A DNA stretch of 64,000 nt from Alicyclobacillus shizuokensis NBRC 103103 (GTDB lineage Bacteria > Bacillota > Bacilli > Alicyclobacillales > Alicyclobacillaceae): contig NZ_BCQV01000002.1 of assembly GCF_001552255.1 (NCBI RefSeq), positions 62,001 through 126,000 of the forward strand, written 5' to 3'. The position numbers and the translations under genes were made by a program. Position 1 is the first letter of the stretch; each line of letters starts with the position of its first letter. A model generated the notes under the pieces. It searched no databases. It was not told the DNA's origin and saw nothing but the letters and a program-made list of their open reading frames with translations. Shown here piece after piece: positions 17,845 through 27,206 of the stretch.

Positions 17845-18569
17845 TATTGGGTCACCTCCTTTGCGTACCGTCCCGGCAGCACATCGTGATAACCCGGAAC
17901 GGTGAGACTCGACATCGTTTGCACCGTGAAATCCTCGCCGATCTCGTTGAAGTTCTTGGCAAACCCGTTCGCCGTCAGCACCGCGTTCATCGCCCTGACG
18001 TCCCCAATCGCCTTGATGACGTACGGCGGCGCGATGGAGTGACCGTTCACCTGCAGCACCGGGTTCTTCTCATCTCCGACGTCCCGCAATGACGACGTGC
18101 CGACGAACCGATACCCATTGATGCTGATGGCCTTCGCCCCCTGGGCGAACAGGTAGTTGATGACCGGCGTCAGATTGAGCTGTGGGTCGAAGACGGTGTT
18201 CGCGTCGTAGCCGGGCAGGGTGGGATCCGCTTGAATGGTAATCTCGAGGCCCGCCCCGGTGACCGGTGTGATGCCTGCTGCCGCCTTCAGCTGCGCAGCA
18301 TCCTTCTCCAAGGCCTTTTTCCGATCCTCATAGCTGCTGCCGGAGGTCTCGAACGTCAGCAGCTGCTTTTCGGCCTTTTCAATCTGCTGCAAGAGCAGCT
18401 TGTGTTCCTGGTTCTGCTCCATCAGTTCCTCCTGCAGGTCCAGGGAACTCTGGTTCCCGCCGCCGTCATCCTGGGAACTCGCCGAACGGGCCGAGATCTG
18501 CAACGACAACATCAACCCTATCAGCGTCGACACCACCGTCAACGATGCGATAAAACCGCGCCGATTCAC
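17844..18569 (-). CDS. DUF881 family protein (second copy in transcription order)
   Basis: A DUF881 protein with one N-terminal transmembrane helix (about residues 5-28), a coiled coil (about 50-95) and an extracytoplasmic domain carrying the motif INYLFAQGAKAISINGYR. GTG 18569 follows GGGGGAAAGG and gives 241 residues; the open frame upstream adds 19 basic residues of low credibility. The stop shares a base with sbp. The function of the family is unknown; location between divIB and ftsA suggests a division or envelope role. Confidence 0.88.
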   Translation of the reverse strand: MNRRGFIASLTVVSTLIGLMLSLQISARSASSQDDGGGNQSSLDLQEELMEQNQEHKLLLQQIEKAEKQLLTFETSGSSYEDRKKALEKDAAQLKAAAGITPVTGAGLEITIQADPTLPGYDANTVFDPQLNLTPVINYLFAQGAKAISINGYRFVGTSSLRDVGDEKNPVLQVNGHSIAPPYVIKAIGDVRAMNAVLTANGFAKNFNEIGEDFTVQTMSSLTVPGYHDVLPGRYAKEVTQ

Positions 18570-18582
18570 GCGCCTTTCCCCC

Positions 18583-19347
18583 TCATCCCTGTTTGCCCTC
18601 GCTGCTCTTTGTGGACTGCGCCGCACCTTCTGAAGGCGGTGCGGTGACAGCGGCCGTGAATGCGGGCATTTGGATGTTCTGCTCCACCTTCACCGCGGAC
18701 ACCTTGATGTCCTCGACGTTGCGCAGGAGGTCCAGGATGCCTCCTTGCATCTCCAGGGCTCCCTTGAGCACGGCCGGATCGCCAATCGCTTGGATCTGGA
18801 ACGGTGCGACGAGACGGTGATTGTTGACGGTGATGACCGGCCCGATGCAGAAGATTCCGGAGTTCGCCACCACCCGATAGTTGTTGATGGACACAGCCTC
18901 AGCGCCGGCGGTGAACAATTCGTTGATCACGTAGTTGACTTCCCAGTCGTGTGTCGTATAGTCGGACACACTCCCCACCCCGTTGTACTGGCCGTCCATC
19001 AGCGTCACGCTGATGCCCGGGCCCTCCACCGGTGTGGTGCCGGCCAGTATGCGGTAACGGGACAGATTCTGCTGAATGCTGGTCAACTGTGCGTCCGCCC
19101 CCGCCGACTCCTTCTCGTATGCCGCGATTTCACCGTTGAGGTTCTGCAGGCGCTTCAACGCGTCCTTATTCACCCGCTCCAGCTGAGCCACCTTGTCGGC
19201 CAACTCCTTTTGACGCCCGTCTGTATAACTGGCTGTCACGTCACTGACGCGCGCCAGCAACGTCTGTCTGTACTGGAGGGTCACCATAAATCCCAGGACC
19301 ATCGCGACAACCGTCAGGGAGAGCGAAAGTTTGGCCCGCGTTCGCAT
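18583..19347 (-). CDS. DUF881 family protein (first copy in transcription order)
   Basis: This 254-residue paralogue shares its architecture with the next gene: an N-terminal membrane helix (LSLTVVAMVLGFMVTLQY), a coiled coil (about 45-95) and a soluble domain with VINELFTAGAEAVSINNYR. ATG 19347 overlaps the divIB stop (TGATG). The tandem pair probably arose by duplication and is found in this form in other spore formers. Confidence 0.9.
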   Translation of the reverse strand: MRTRAKLSLSLTVVAMVLGFMVTLQYRQTLLARVSDVTASYTDGRQKELADKVAQLERVNKDALKRLQNLNGEIAAYEKESAGADAQLTSIQQNLSRYRILAGTTPVEGPGISVTLMDGQYNGVGSVSDYTTHDWEVNYVINELFTAGAEAVSINNYRVVANSGIFCIGPVITVNNHRLVAPFQIQAIGDPAVLKGALEMQGGILDLLRNVEDIKVSAVKVEQNIQMPAFTAAVTAPPSEGAAQSTKSSEGKQG

Positions 19348-20126
19348 CAACGATTCCCCTTTTTCGCGGAATTGGCATACGGAATGTAGCGGTACGGGGG
19401 TAAACCAGCCATATCCATGATCCCCGGCGCATAGCCGTGCTTGCGAAAGTACGACGCCGCCGTCACGACATCAGGCATCCGCTTGGCCAGCTCGCCCGTA
19501 GGTACGTCCGCCTGAAATCCGTCGTCCAAATAAATCGACGCCGTACCGTACTGATCAATCACAATCTGCGATACGGTTGCCAACTGCTCATCCTTAAGCT
19601 TTGCAATTTGTTCACATGCTTGTACGACGAAGGAGTTCCCAATCCGTTGCCCCAGTTCCACCCGGGCGTGTTTCGTGGTAGAGAGAATAGGATGAGGAAA
19701 ACCGTCGCTGTCCGCGATCCGTCTGAACACCGTGCCGTCTGCGAGCAGGGAGTAAAATCGATGGCCGGCTTGGTAAATGCCTACCACGCGCTTCTGACGC
19801 AACACCAGTGTCACCTGGCCGTGCATATAATCGGTCGTCACCTGGACTGAGTCGACCGTCGATTCACGGCGCTTCAGTGATGCGGCGATTGCAGAGGCAT
19901 TCACTTGCCACAGACTCATCCCCGGCTGTACAGCAGCATCGGCGCGGATGCGGCTTGCGGGCACGTCGGTGTTGCCCATGATTTCGACCCGCCGCACGCG
20001 CATCAGCGGCGACTCCAAAAACACCACGACCCCAACGAGGGCGAAGAAACAAGCGACCAGGATCCGGTTGCGCACGCGGCGGCGCTGCCGCACATCCGCC
20101 GGTCGTTCCGAGATTGCAGACTTCAA
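19347..20126 (-). CDS. divIB: Cell division protein DivIB/FtsQ
   Basis: DivIB joins FtsL and DivIC in the septal complex. The 259-residue bitopic protein has a basic cytoplasmic N-terminus, one transmembrane helix (about 22-40) and a POTRA domain (MRVRRVEIMGNTDVPASRI) followed by the beta domain. Start is TTG 20126 after GGAGGG with a six-base gap. It is the first gene after the murA terminator and appears to have its own promoter. Confidence 0.93.
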   Translation of the reverse strand: MKSAISERPADVRQRRRVRNRILVACFFALVGVVVFLESPLMRVRRVEIMGNTDVPASRIRADAAVQPGMSLWQVNASAIAASLKRRESTVDSVQVTTDYMHGQVTLVLRQKRVVGIYQAGHRFYSLLADGTVFRRIADSDGFPHPILSTTKHARVELGQRIGNSFVVQACEQIAKLKDEQLATVSQIVIDQYGTASIYLDDGFQADVPTGELAKRMPDVVTAASYFRKHGYAPGIMDMAGLPPYRYIPYANSAKKGNR

Positions 20127-20158
20127 GCTTGTCCCTCCGCGCGTTGGATTCTATTGAC

Positions 20159-20167
20159 ATTATACCA
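20159..20167 (-). promoter_or_regulatory. Extended -10 promoter before divIB
   Basis: The minus strand has TGGTATAAT (20159-20167): a perfect TATAAT with an extended TGN. No good -35 is present. It lies between the murA terminator and the divIB start, 33 bases from the TTG. Confidence 0.6.
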
Positions 20168-20189
20168 TCTTGGAGAGGACGGCCGGGGA

Positions 20190-20236
20190 GAAAAAACCGC
20201 ACCGGAAGCTTACCACTTTTCCCCTCCGATGCGGTT
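20190..20236 (-). terminator. Intrinsic terminator after murA
   Basis: AACCGCATCGGA pairs with TCCGGTGCGGTT over 12 base pairs (arms 20225-20236 and 20195-20206), followed by TTTTTTC on the minus strand. It separates the mraZ-to-murA unit from divIB. Confidence 0.9.
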
Positions 20237-20243
20237 GGTTTGC

Positions 20244-21500
20244 TCACGACAGGACAACGCGTTCCACGGCTGCTCCCAAATCGCGCAGATACAACTCAAG
20301 CTGCTGGTACCCCCGGTCGATGTGGTGGCTCCCCTCCACGCGGGTGATGCCCTCCGCCATCAATCCGGCGATCACCAGCGCCGCACCCCCGCGCAAATCG
20401 CTGGCCTCCACAACCGCACCCGACAGCCTCGACACACCGCGCAAAACCGCAGTGCGCAGGTCGACCGTGATATCGGCGCCCATGCGCGCCAGTTCATCCG
20501 CGTGTTTGAACCGGGCCTCAAAAATTTCCTCTTTGACGACGCTGATGCCCTCCACCGTGGTCAGAAAAGCCATCAGCGGCGCCTGTAAATCGGTAGGAAA
20601 CCCTGGGTAAGGGGCGGTGCGCACGGTGACTCCGTGATAGGACCGCCCGGGCAGCACCACGATCCTATCCGGGTCCGCCCGCACCTCTACGCCGGTCTCT
20701 CGCAGCTTGCCAATGACCGCCCCCAGGTGGTGCGCGTTGACGTCGAGCAACTCCACCTCCCCGCCGGTCGCGGCGGCCGCAATCAGCATCGTCCCAGCCA
20801 CAATCCGATCCGGTATCACCCGGTACTGGCAACCCCGCAGGTGATGCACCCCGTCGACGACAATCGTGCCCCCGCCCGCACCTTCGATGCGTGCCCCGCA
20901 ACGATTCAGGAAATTGGCCAGGTCCACCACCTCCGGTTCGCGGGCGACATTTTCCAGCACCGTCTGGCCGTCGCTAAGCACCGCCGCCATGATCAAGTTC
21001 TCAGTCGCGCCCACGCTGGGAAAATCGAGCGTGATCGACGTCCCCATCAAGCGGTTGCAGGTGCAGCGAATGAAACCGTGTTGTTCTTCCAGCGCTACCC
21101 CCAGCATGCGCATCCCGCGCAGGTGGTAGTCAATCGGACGCTGGCCAATCACACAGCCGCCGGGCTTGGAAATCGTCACTTCCCCAAAGCGGGCCAACAG
21201 CGGACCCATGAGGAAGATGGAACTGCGCATCCGGCGCATCAGGTGCAGCGGCACTTCGGTGGAGTGAATGTCGCGGGAGTCCACCACCAGCGTGTCGGCC
21301 CGTCTCTCCACGCGAGCCCCCAGGTGAGCCAGAATGTGCGACATGACGTGAATGTCCTGCAGATCGGGCACACCCTGAATTTCACAGGTGCCTTCCACCA
21401 TCACGGTCGCGGCCAGAATCGGCAGTGCCGCGTTTTTCGCGCCGTAAATCCTTGTTTGTCCAGAGAGAGGACGGCCGCCGTGGATCTCCAGAGCTTCCAC
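20244..21500 (-). CDS. murA: UDP-N-acetylglucosamine 1-carboxyvinyltransferase
   Basis: MurA commits UDP-GlcNAc to peptidoglycan by adding enolpyruvate from PEP. The catalytic Cys lies in KPGGCVIGQRPID (the fosfomycin target), and GAKNAALPIL is the N-terminal signature. GTG 21500 (MEALEIHGGRPLSG) fits the family start and has GGGAGG eight bases upstream; in-frame ATG and GTG codons at 21506 and 21509 overlap that site. The length is 418 residues. Confidence 0.96.
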   Translation of the reverse strand: MEALEIHGGRPLSGQTRIYGAKNAALPILAATVMVEGTCEIQGVPDLQDIHVMSHILAHLGARVERRADTLVVDSRDIHSTEVPLHLMRRMRSSIFLMGPLLARFGEVTISKPGGCVIGQRPIDYHLRGMRMLGVALEEQHGFIRCTCNRLMGTSITLDFPSVGATENLIMAAVLSDGQTVLENVAREPEVVDLANFLNRCGARIEGAGGGTIVVDGVHHLRGCQYRVIPDRIVAGTMLIAAAATGGEVELLDVNAHHLGAVIGKLRETGVEVRADPDRIVVLPGRSYHGVTVRTAPYPGFPTDLQAPLMAFLTTVEGISVVKEEIFEARFKHADELARMGADITVDLRTAVLRGVSRLSGAVVEASDLRGGAALVIAGLMAEGITRVEGSHHIDRGYQQLELYLRDLGAAVERVVLS

Positions 21501-21505
21501 ACCCA

Positions 21506-22429
21506 TCACCTCCCTGAGGCGGGGTCGCCGATGACTCTCACCTCAGTTTCGAGCGTGATTCCGTATTTGGCTCGCACGGTATCCTGGGCGTGGTGCATGA
21601 GCTCGAGCACGTCTGCAGCCTTGGCATGGCCGAGGTTGACGATGAAGTTCGCGTGTTTGTCACTGATTTGGGCGTCGCCGCAGCGCAAGCCCTTGAGTCC
21701 CGCCGCTTCAATCAGGCGCGCCGCGTGGGTTCCGGGCGGATTACGAAAGACGGAGCCACAGTTGGGCATAGACAAGGGTTGTGTGCGAGCGCGGCGAAGC
21801 GACCATTCTCGAACTGTGGCGCGCAGTTCCTCCGCGTGGCCGGGACGAAGGCGAAAACAAGCGCCAACCACGACGCCGGGATGGTCCTTGAGAATGCTGT
21901 AACGGTAGCCAAACCGCAGGTCGGCGTTGGAAAGGCGGCGCAACTCCCCATCCGGAGTCATGATGTCCGCCCACTCAAGAACATCGCGGACTTCGCCGCC
22001 GTGTGCGCCCGCATCCATCATCACCGCCCCGCCTACCGTTCCCGGGATGCCCGTGGCGAACTCCAACCCCGACAGATTGTTGCGAATCGCCACGTGCGCC
22101 AGGGATACGAACGAGCGGCCCGCCTGAGCAACCACCCGAGTCCCCACCACATCGAGCTGGGCCATCCGCCCTCCCATCTTCAGCACCAATCCGCGGACGC
22201 CCCCGTCCAGCACCAGCAGGTTGGAGCCGCGCCCGATCACAGTCCAGGGCAGTCCCGTCTGGGTGGCCACGATGAGCGCCCCCCTCACCTCCTCGATGCT
22301 CTCGGGGGTGACCAATATATCGGCCGGACCGCCGATTCTCCACGTGGTGTGATGAGCCAATGGGGCATCGAATTCCACATGTCGAACATGATAGCGTGCA
22401 AACAACGACTCTAGTTGCGTGCGATTCAT
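21506..22429 (-). CDS. murB: UDP-N-acetylenolpyruvoylglucosamine reductase
   Basis: MurB reduces the enolpyruvyl ether to UDP-MurNAc using FAD and NADPH. The 307-residue protein shows HTTWRIGGPADILVTP, the FAD-binding IGRGSNLLVLDGGVRG, GIPGTVGGAVMMDAGAHGGE and SVFRNPPGTHA with the catalytic Ser. Length and the missing Tyr loop fit the type IIb enzyme of Bacillota. It lies between murG and murA. Confidence 0.96.
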   Translation of the reverse strand: MNRTQLESLFARYHVRHVEFDAPLAHHTTWRIGGPADILVTPESIEEVRGALIVATQTGLPWTVIGRGSNLLVLDGGVRGLVLKMGGRMAQLDVVGTRVVAQAGRSFVSLAHVAIRNNLSGLEFATGIPGTVGGAVMMDAGAHGGEVRDVLEWADIMTPDGELRRLSNADLRFGYRYSILKDHPGVVVGACFRLRPGHAEELRATVREWSLRRARTQPLSMPNCGSVFRNPPGTHAARLIEAAGLKGLRCGDAQISDKHANFIVNLGHAKAADVLELMHHAQDTVRAKYGITLETEVRVIGDPASGR

Positions 22430-22505
22430 ATCGTACCCCCAACGAGTGTCGCGCCGGGCTCCTGCCCGTGCCCAGGTCCGTACAGCATCTTATGGCGTCT
22501 GCGAT

Positions 22506-23627
22506 TCATTGGTGCACACGACCCGTTTCCCGCACCTCCATGACCAGCCGGTACAGGTCCTCCACCGCCCTCGGCGTGGCCAGGCGCCGGGCGCGCTCGC
22601 GCACTCGCTCGCCAACTCCGCCTTCCAAGATGTTGACCAGCGCGTCCCACAACCGCTCGGCGGTCAGTTCCGCCTCGCGCAGCATGACCGCCGCCCCCTG
22701 TTCCACCAGGCGCTTGGCGTTTTCCTCCTGGTGATTGGCGGTCACGTACGGGGACGGGATCAGGATAGAGGCCAATCCCAGGGAGCAGATCTCCGCCAAA
22801 GTGGCCCCGCCGGCGCGAGTCACCACCACATCGGCCTGCGGCAGCAAGGCCGCCAGGTCATCCATGAAAGGAAACAGGCGGACGTTAGCCGGCAGATTCC
22901 CGACTCCCGAACTCACCTTATCGTAATGGGCCTGTCCCGTGATGTAAAACAACTGCCAGTGTGGACGCGACGACAGGCGCGGCAACAAAGTCAGCATCAC
23001 GTCGTTGACCGTCTCGGCCCCGCGGCTGCCCGCGTAGACCAGGATCAGCTTGCTGCGTGTGTCGATGCCATACTTCAGTCGCGCCTCCCGCAGCGCCTGC
23101 GACGAAACACCTAACACCTCGCTGGCGCGTGGGTTGCCGGTCAGCACCACCTTGGGCGCCCGCGGAAACCACTGCTCGGTATCCGTGAACGAAACCGCCA
23201 CGGCGTCGGCCTTGCGGGCACACAAGACATTGGTCAACCCGGGACGGGCATTGGCCTCCCAAATGACACTGGGAATGCGCAGTCGGCTGGCCGCAAACAC
23301 GACCGGCAGCGTGACGTAACCGCCGGTTCCCACGACCACATCGGGCCGGAAAGCACGCAGCCGCGCGAGCGCCTGTCGGTACCCACGGTATGTGACAAGA
23401 ACGGTTTTCACTGCGTCGACGCTGATCTGCCGCCGCAGGCCCGCCGCCTCGACGGTGGCAAACGGCAAGCCAGCCCGCGTGACGATGCCCTTCTCCAACC
23501 CACGTTCACTGCCGATGTACAGCAATTCCGCATCGGGATGCTGCGCTTTCACATAACGCCAAAGGGCGAGACCTGGCAGAATGTGCCCACCAGTGCCTCC
23601 CCCTGTAATGACCATTCGCATTCCCAC
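22506..23627 (-). CDS. murG: UDP-GlcNAc:undecaprenyl-PP-MurNAc-pentapeptide transferase
   Basis: MurG makes lipid II on the inner face of the membrane. The 373-residue GT-B enzyme has the N-terminal GGGTGGHILPGLAL loop and the C-terminal donor-site stretch VTRAGGATLAEICSLGLASI. GTG 23627 follows AAGGAG at six bases. It is followed after 76 bases by murB. Confidence 0.96.
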   Translation of the reverse strand: MGMRMVITGGGTGGHILPGLALWRYVKAQHPDAELLYIGSERGLEKGIVTRAGLPFATVEAAGLRRQISVDAVKTVLVTYRGYRQALARLRAFRPDVVVGTGGYVTLPVVFAASRLRIPSVIWEANARPGLTNVLCARKADAVAVSFTDTEQWFPRAPKVVLTGNPRASEVLGVSSQALREARLKYGIDTRSKLILVYAGSRGAETVNDVMLTLLPRLSSRPHWQLFYITGQAHYDKVSSGVGNLPANVRLFPFMDDLAALLPQADVVVTRAGGATLAEICSLGLASILIPSPYVTANHQEENAKRLVEQGAAVMLREAELTAERLWDALVNILEGGVGERVRERARRLATPRAVEDLYRLVMEVRETGRVHQ

Positions 23628-23655
23628 TCGTCACTCCTTGGTCGGCGGCCGCTGG

Positions 23656-24777
23656 TCACCCAGGGGCTGCCGATGACTGGCTGGAAATGTTCAACAAAAT
23701 CCCAATCCCGGCAAGCATCAACGTTAGTGAAGAGCCGCCATAACTGATCAAGGGCAGAGTGATGCCTGTGGCCGGAATCGATCCGGTGACCACGCCGATG
23801 TTGATCAACACCTGCACCGCCATCATACCGGTGATGCCAGCGGCCAGCAACGCCCCAAACTTGTCCGGCGCGTACAGCGCGACGCGGAAACCGCGCCAGA
23901 CCAGCACCGCAAACAGCAGCAGGACGCAGGCGGCGCCAAGATAGCCGAGTTCCTCCCCGATGATGGAAAAGATAAAATCGGTCTGGGGCTCGGGCAGGTA
24001 GAGAAACTTCTGCCGACTGTTGCCAAAGCCGAGCCCCAACATGCCTCCTGAACCAAGCGCGTACAGGGATTGAATGATTTGATAGCCCTTGCCCTGTGGA
24101 TCCTGCCAGGGATCCAGAAAGGCGATGATGCGGTTGATGCGGTAGGGTGCCATCGCCACCAGCCCGGCAAAGCCCGCCAATCCCAGCCACAATAAAACCG
24201 CCAGGTGGGTCAGCCGCGCGCCGGCCGCAAACAGGAGAATGACCGTGGTGCCAACGATGACCACACTCTGCCCAAGGTCAGGCTCCAGCATGATGAGGGC
24301 CACCGCCAACAGGGCCATGCCCAGCGGTGGCACGAACCCGCTCCAGAACGATTGCATGCGCTGTTCCGAATCCGTCAGGTAATGGGCAAGAAACAGGACC
24401 AGGGCCAGCTTGGCAAACTCCGACGGCTGGATGCCAAAGGACCCGATGCCCAGCCAGGCCTGTGATCCGTTGCGGCTCTGGCCTAAGGGCAAAACCACCA
24501 CCAAGAGGACAAAGCTTATCGCCGCGATGGCCGGCGCCAGGCGCCGCCACCGGTGATAGTCATACCCGGACAGGACCAGCATCAGCGCCACGCCAACCAC
24601 CGCCCACAGCAATTGCCGCTTGGTAAAATAGAATGGGTCCCCAAAGCGTTCGACCGACACGACCGAACTGGCACTGTGGACCATCGTAACGCCGAGAGCG
24701 AGCAGGCACAAAGTCGCCGCCACGATGACCACATCCATCTTGGTTCGCGCCTGCAGCAAGGCCGCATCCCCCTTCAT
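23656..24777 (-). CDS. spoVE: SEDS-family glycosyltransferase (SpoVE/FtsW)
   Basis: SEDS proteins polymerise lipid II into glycan with a class B PBP. The 373-residue protein has about ten membrane segments and the motif GFGNSRQKFLYLPEPQTDFIF with the catalytic Asp loop just after. Its location between murD and murG is that of spoVE in B. subtilis, where it serves spore cortex synthesis with SpoVD. Whether it also serves vegetative division cannot be read from sequence. Confidence 0.9.
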   Translation of the reverse strand: MKGDAALLQARTKMDVVIVAATLCLLALGVTMVHSASSVVSVERFGDPFYFTKRQLLWAVVGVALMLVLSGYDYHRWRRLAPAIAAISFVLLVVVLPLGQSRNGSQAWLGIGSFGIQPSEFAKLALVLFLAHYLTDSEQRMQSFWSGFVPPLGMALLAVALIMLEPDLGQSVVIVGTTVILLFAAGARLTHLAVLLWLGLAGFAGLVAMAPYRINRIIAFLDPWQDPQGKGYQIIQSLYALGSGGMLGLGFGNSRQKFLYLPEPQTDFIFSIIGEELGYLGAACVLLLFAVLVWRGFRVALYAPDKFGALLAAGITGMMAVQVLINIGVVTGSIPATGITLPLISYGGSSLTLMLAGIGILLNISSQSSAAPG

Positions 24778-24825
24778 TTGCCCGCAACGGGCCGACGCGC
24801 CCCGTATCGGACAAGCTGTCAGACG

Positions 24826-26181
24826 CTATAGTGTATGCAGAGCTTCCTTGAACATGCGTCCACGCTCCTCAAACGAAGAGAACATGTCCCAGCTGGCGCA
24901 GGCTGGAGACAGCAGCACCACATCCCCGGGCCGCGCCGCGGCGCGGGCCCGGGCAACGGCGTCCGGGATCGAAGAGACCTTGCACACATCGGACACGCCC
25001 GCCTCGCGGCAGACTTGGGCCAGCCGGTCGGCCGCCTGACCCAAGAGCACCACCGCCTTGACCCGCGCTTTGATGTCTTGCGCCAAGACCCGAAAGTCAT
25101 CACCCCTGTCCAGCCCCCCGGCAATCCAAACGATGGGCTGGCTGAAAGAGCGCAGGGCTTCCAGCGCCGCTCGTGGGTTGGTCGATTTAGAATCATTGAA
25201 GTACTGCACCCCGGACGCTTCCAGGACAAACTCCAAGCGGTGCTCGACCCCGCGAAACTCGCGCAGCACCTGGCGAATGGATTCCAAGCGAACGCCGGCC
25301 GTGATGGCCGCCGCTGTCGCCGCCACCGCGTTTTCCACGTTGTGTTCCCCGCGCAGCCCCAATTCAGCCACAGGGACCACAGCCTCGCGAACGCCGTCCG
25401 CCTGCACGACAATCTGGCCGTCAGACACGTAGACCCCCGCTCCGTCGTGCCCGTGCCGCCCGAACCAGAATTTGCGCGGACGCTCGGGAGCGTGGCTGCG
25501 CACCACCTCCTGATCGGCGTTCAGGATGGCCACATCACCTGCGTCCATGTTGCGGAACATGCGCCACTTTGCCGCCCGGTACGCGGCAAACGTGCCATGG
25601 TAGTCGAGATGTGACGGATACAGGTTCAACAGCACCGCAATCCGGGGATGAAACGTCTCCGTGCCCAGAAGCTGAAAGCTCGAAACCTCCAGCACAATCG
25701 GCTGATTCGCCTCCGCCTCCTCCACCACTCCGGACAACACCACGCCGATATTGCCGGCCACGACCGGATTTCTCCCGTCGTGCCTGAGCATTTCCCCGAC
25801 CAGCGTGGTCGTAGTCGTTTTCCCGTTGGAGCCCGTGATGGCATACACAGGGCCTTTGACAAACCAGGACGCCACCTCGATCTCGGTGTACACGGGAATG
25901 CCCCGCTCCAGCGCGGCCGCGAGGAGCGGGACATGGTAGGGAATGCCCGGATTCTTTACGATAAAGTCTGGACGCGTATCGAGCAGGGACAACGGATGGC
26001 CCCCGCACACCGCTTCCACACCTAGCTCCTCCAACGCAACCACCGCAGACTCCACCTGCTCGCGCGGCTTTTGTTCCGTGAGGATGACTGACACCCCGTG
26101 TCGGACGAGCAGACGGGCCACCGCTTCACCGCTCCTGGCCAAGCCCACCACCAGCGCCCGCCGGTTCTGCAACGACATCAT
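24826..26181 (-). CDS. murD: UDP-N-acetylmuramoyl-L-alanine:D-glutamate ligase
   Basis: MurD adds D-glutamate to the peptide stem. ATG 26181 (MMSLQNRRALVVGLARSG) has GGGAGG six bases upstream and gives 451 residues, the family length; the 40 residues encoded upstream are unlikely. The ATP loop ITGSNGKTTTTTLVGE and the C-terminal Mur domain (YFNDSKSTNPRAALEALRSF) are visible. Confidence 0.96.
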   Translation of the reverse strand: MMSLQNRRALVVGLARSGEAVARLLVRHGVSVILTEQKPREQVESAVVALEELGVEAVCGGHPLSLLDTRPDFIVKNPGIPYHVPLLAAALERGIPVYTEIEVASWFVKGPVYAITGSNGKTTTTTLVGEMLRHDGRNPVVAGNIGVVLSGVVEEAEANQPIVLEVSSFQLLGTETFHPRIAVLLNLYPSHLDYHGTFAAYRAAKWRMFRNMDAGDVAILNADQEVVRSHAPERPRKFWFGRHGHDGAGVYVSDGQIVVQADGVREAVVPVAELGLRGEHNVENAVAATAAAITAGVRLESIRQVLREFRGVEHRLEFVLEASGVQYFNDSKSTNPRAALEALRSFSQPIVWIAGGLDRGDDFRVLAQDIKARVKAVVLLGQAADRLAQVCREAGVSDVCKVSSIPDAVARARAAARPGDVVLLSPACASWDMFSSFEERGRMFKEALHTL

Positions 26182-26216
26182 CCAAGTCCTCCCATCTCCA
26201 GATCCAAGACCGATCT

Positions 26217-27188
26217 CTAGTGGCCGACCACTGCCAGGGTTCCAAAGGCGGTCAAAAACGCGAACAACCAGAACGCAAGAACCACATCCCACTCGGACCA
26301 ACCCGCCAATTCGAAGTGGTGGTGCAGGGGGCTCATGCGAAATACACGGCGGCCAAACAGCTGGAAGGAAAACACCTGGATGATGACGGACAGCGCCTCA
26401 ATGACAAACACCAGTCCAAACAGGATGAGCGTCAACTCGCTGTGCGTCAGCACCGCCACCAGGGCCAATCCGCCGCCAATCGCTAGGGACCCGGTGTCTC
26501 CCATGAACACCTTGGCCGGGTGCCGGTTGAAGACGAGAAACGCCACCAGCGCCCCGACCATCGCCGCACAAAATAGGGCCACGTCGTACTCCGTATGCCA
26601 AAACGCGTAGCAGGCGTAGGCCGCGAACACCACGGCGGCACACCCGGACAACAGCCCGTCGAGCCCGTCGGTCAGATTGACGGCGTTGGTCGTCCCGACC
26701 AGAATCAGGAGCAGGAAGAGCACGTAATACCCGCCCATGGTGACCGCCAAATCCGTAAACGGCACGGCCACCTGAAAAGCGACCGCCGTGCCTCGCCAGT
26801 GCGCCCAGAGCATGGCAAACAGCAGCACCGTGGCGAGAATTTGCAGAACGACCTTCTGTCTGGCTGTCAATCCTAGGTTGCGCTTTTTCACCACCTTGAT
26901 GAAGTCATCGGCGAAACCAATCAGGCCGAATGCCACGGTCGCCGCCAGCAGGATGCGCATTTCCGGGCCGTTGAGAGCAAATTTCAAGGTTGTCACGATG
27001 AGCGCGAGCAGGATGATCACCCCGCCCATGGTCGGGGTGCCCGATTTGCTCTGATGATGGGAGGGCCCCTCCTCCCGAATCCGTTGCCCAAATTTGAGCC
27101 GGTGCAGCACGGGAATAAAAATCGGCCCCAGCAAAATCCCAACCGCGCATGCCACGCCGGCGGTCAGGAGCAACGCCTGCAAGTCCAT
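26217..27188 (-). CDS. mraY: Phospho-N-acetylmuramoyl-pentapeptide transferase
   Basis: MraY links the pentapeptide precursor to undecaprenyl phosphate, giving lipid I. The 323-residue integral membrane protein has about ten helices. The family motifs are GIFADDFIKV-like (FADDFIKVVKKRNLGLTARQ), NLTDGLDGL and the histidine loop MSPLHHHFELAGWSE. GGAGG precedes ATG 27188. It lies between murE and murD. Confidence 0.97.
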   Translation of the reverse strand: MDLQALLLTAGVACAVGILLGPIFIPVLHRLKFGQRIREEGPSHHQSKSGTPTMGGVIILLALIVTTLKFALNGPEMRILLAATVAFGLIGFADDFIKVVKKRNLGLTARQKVVLQILATVLLFAMLWAHWRGTAVAFQVAVPFTDLAVTMGGYYVLFLLLILVGTTNAVNLTDGLDGLLSGCAAVVFAAYACYAFWHTEYDVALFCAAMVGALVAFLVFNRHPAKVFMGDTGSLAIGGGLALVAVLTHSELTLILFGLVFVIEALSVIIQVFSFQLFGRRVFRMSPLHHHFELAGWSEWDVVLAFWLFAFLTAFGTLAVVGH

Positions 27189-27206
27189 CCGCGTACCTCC
27201 ATCCCA

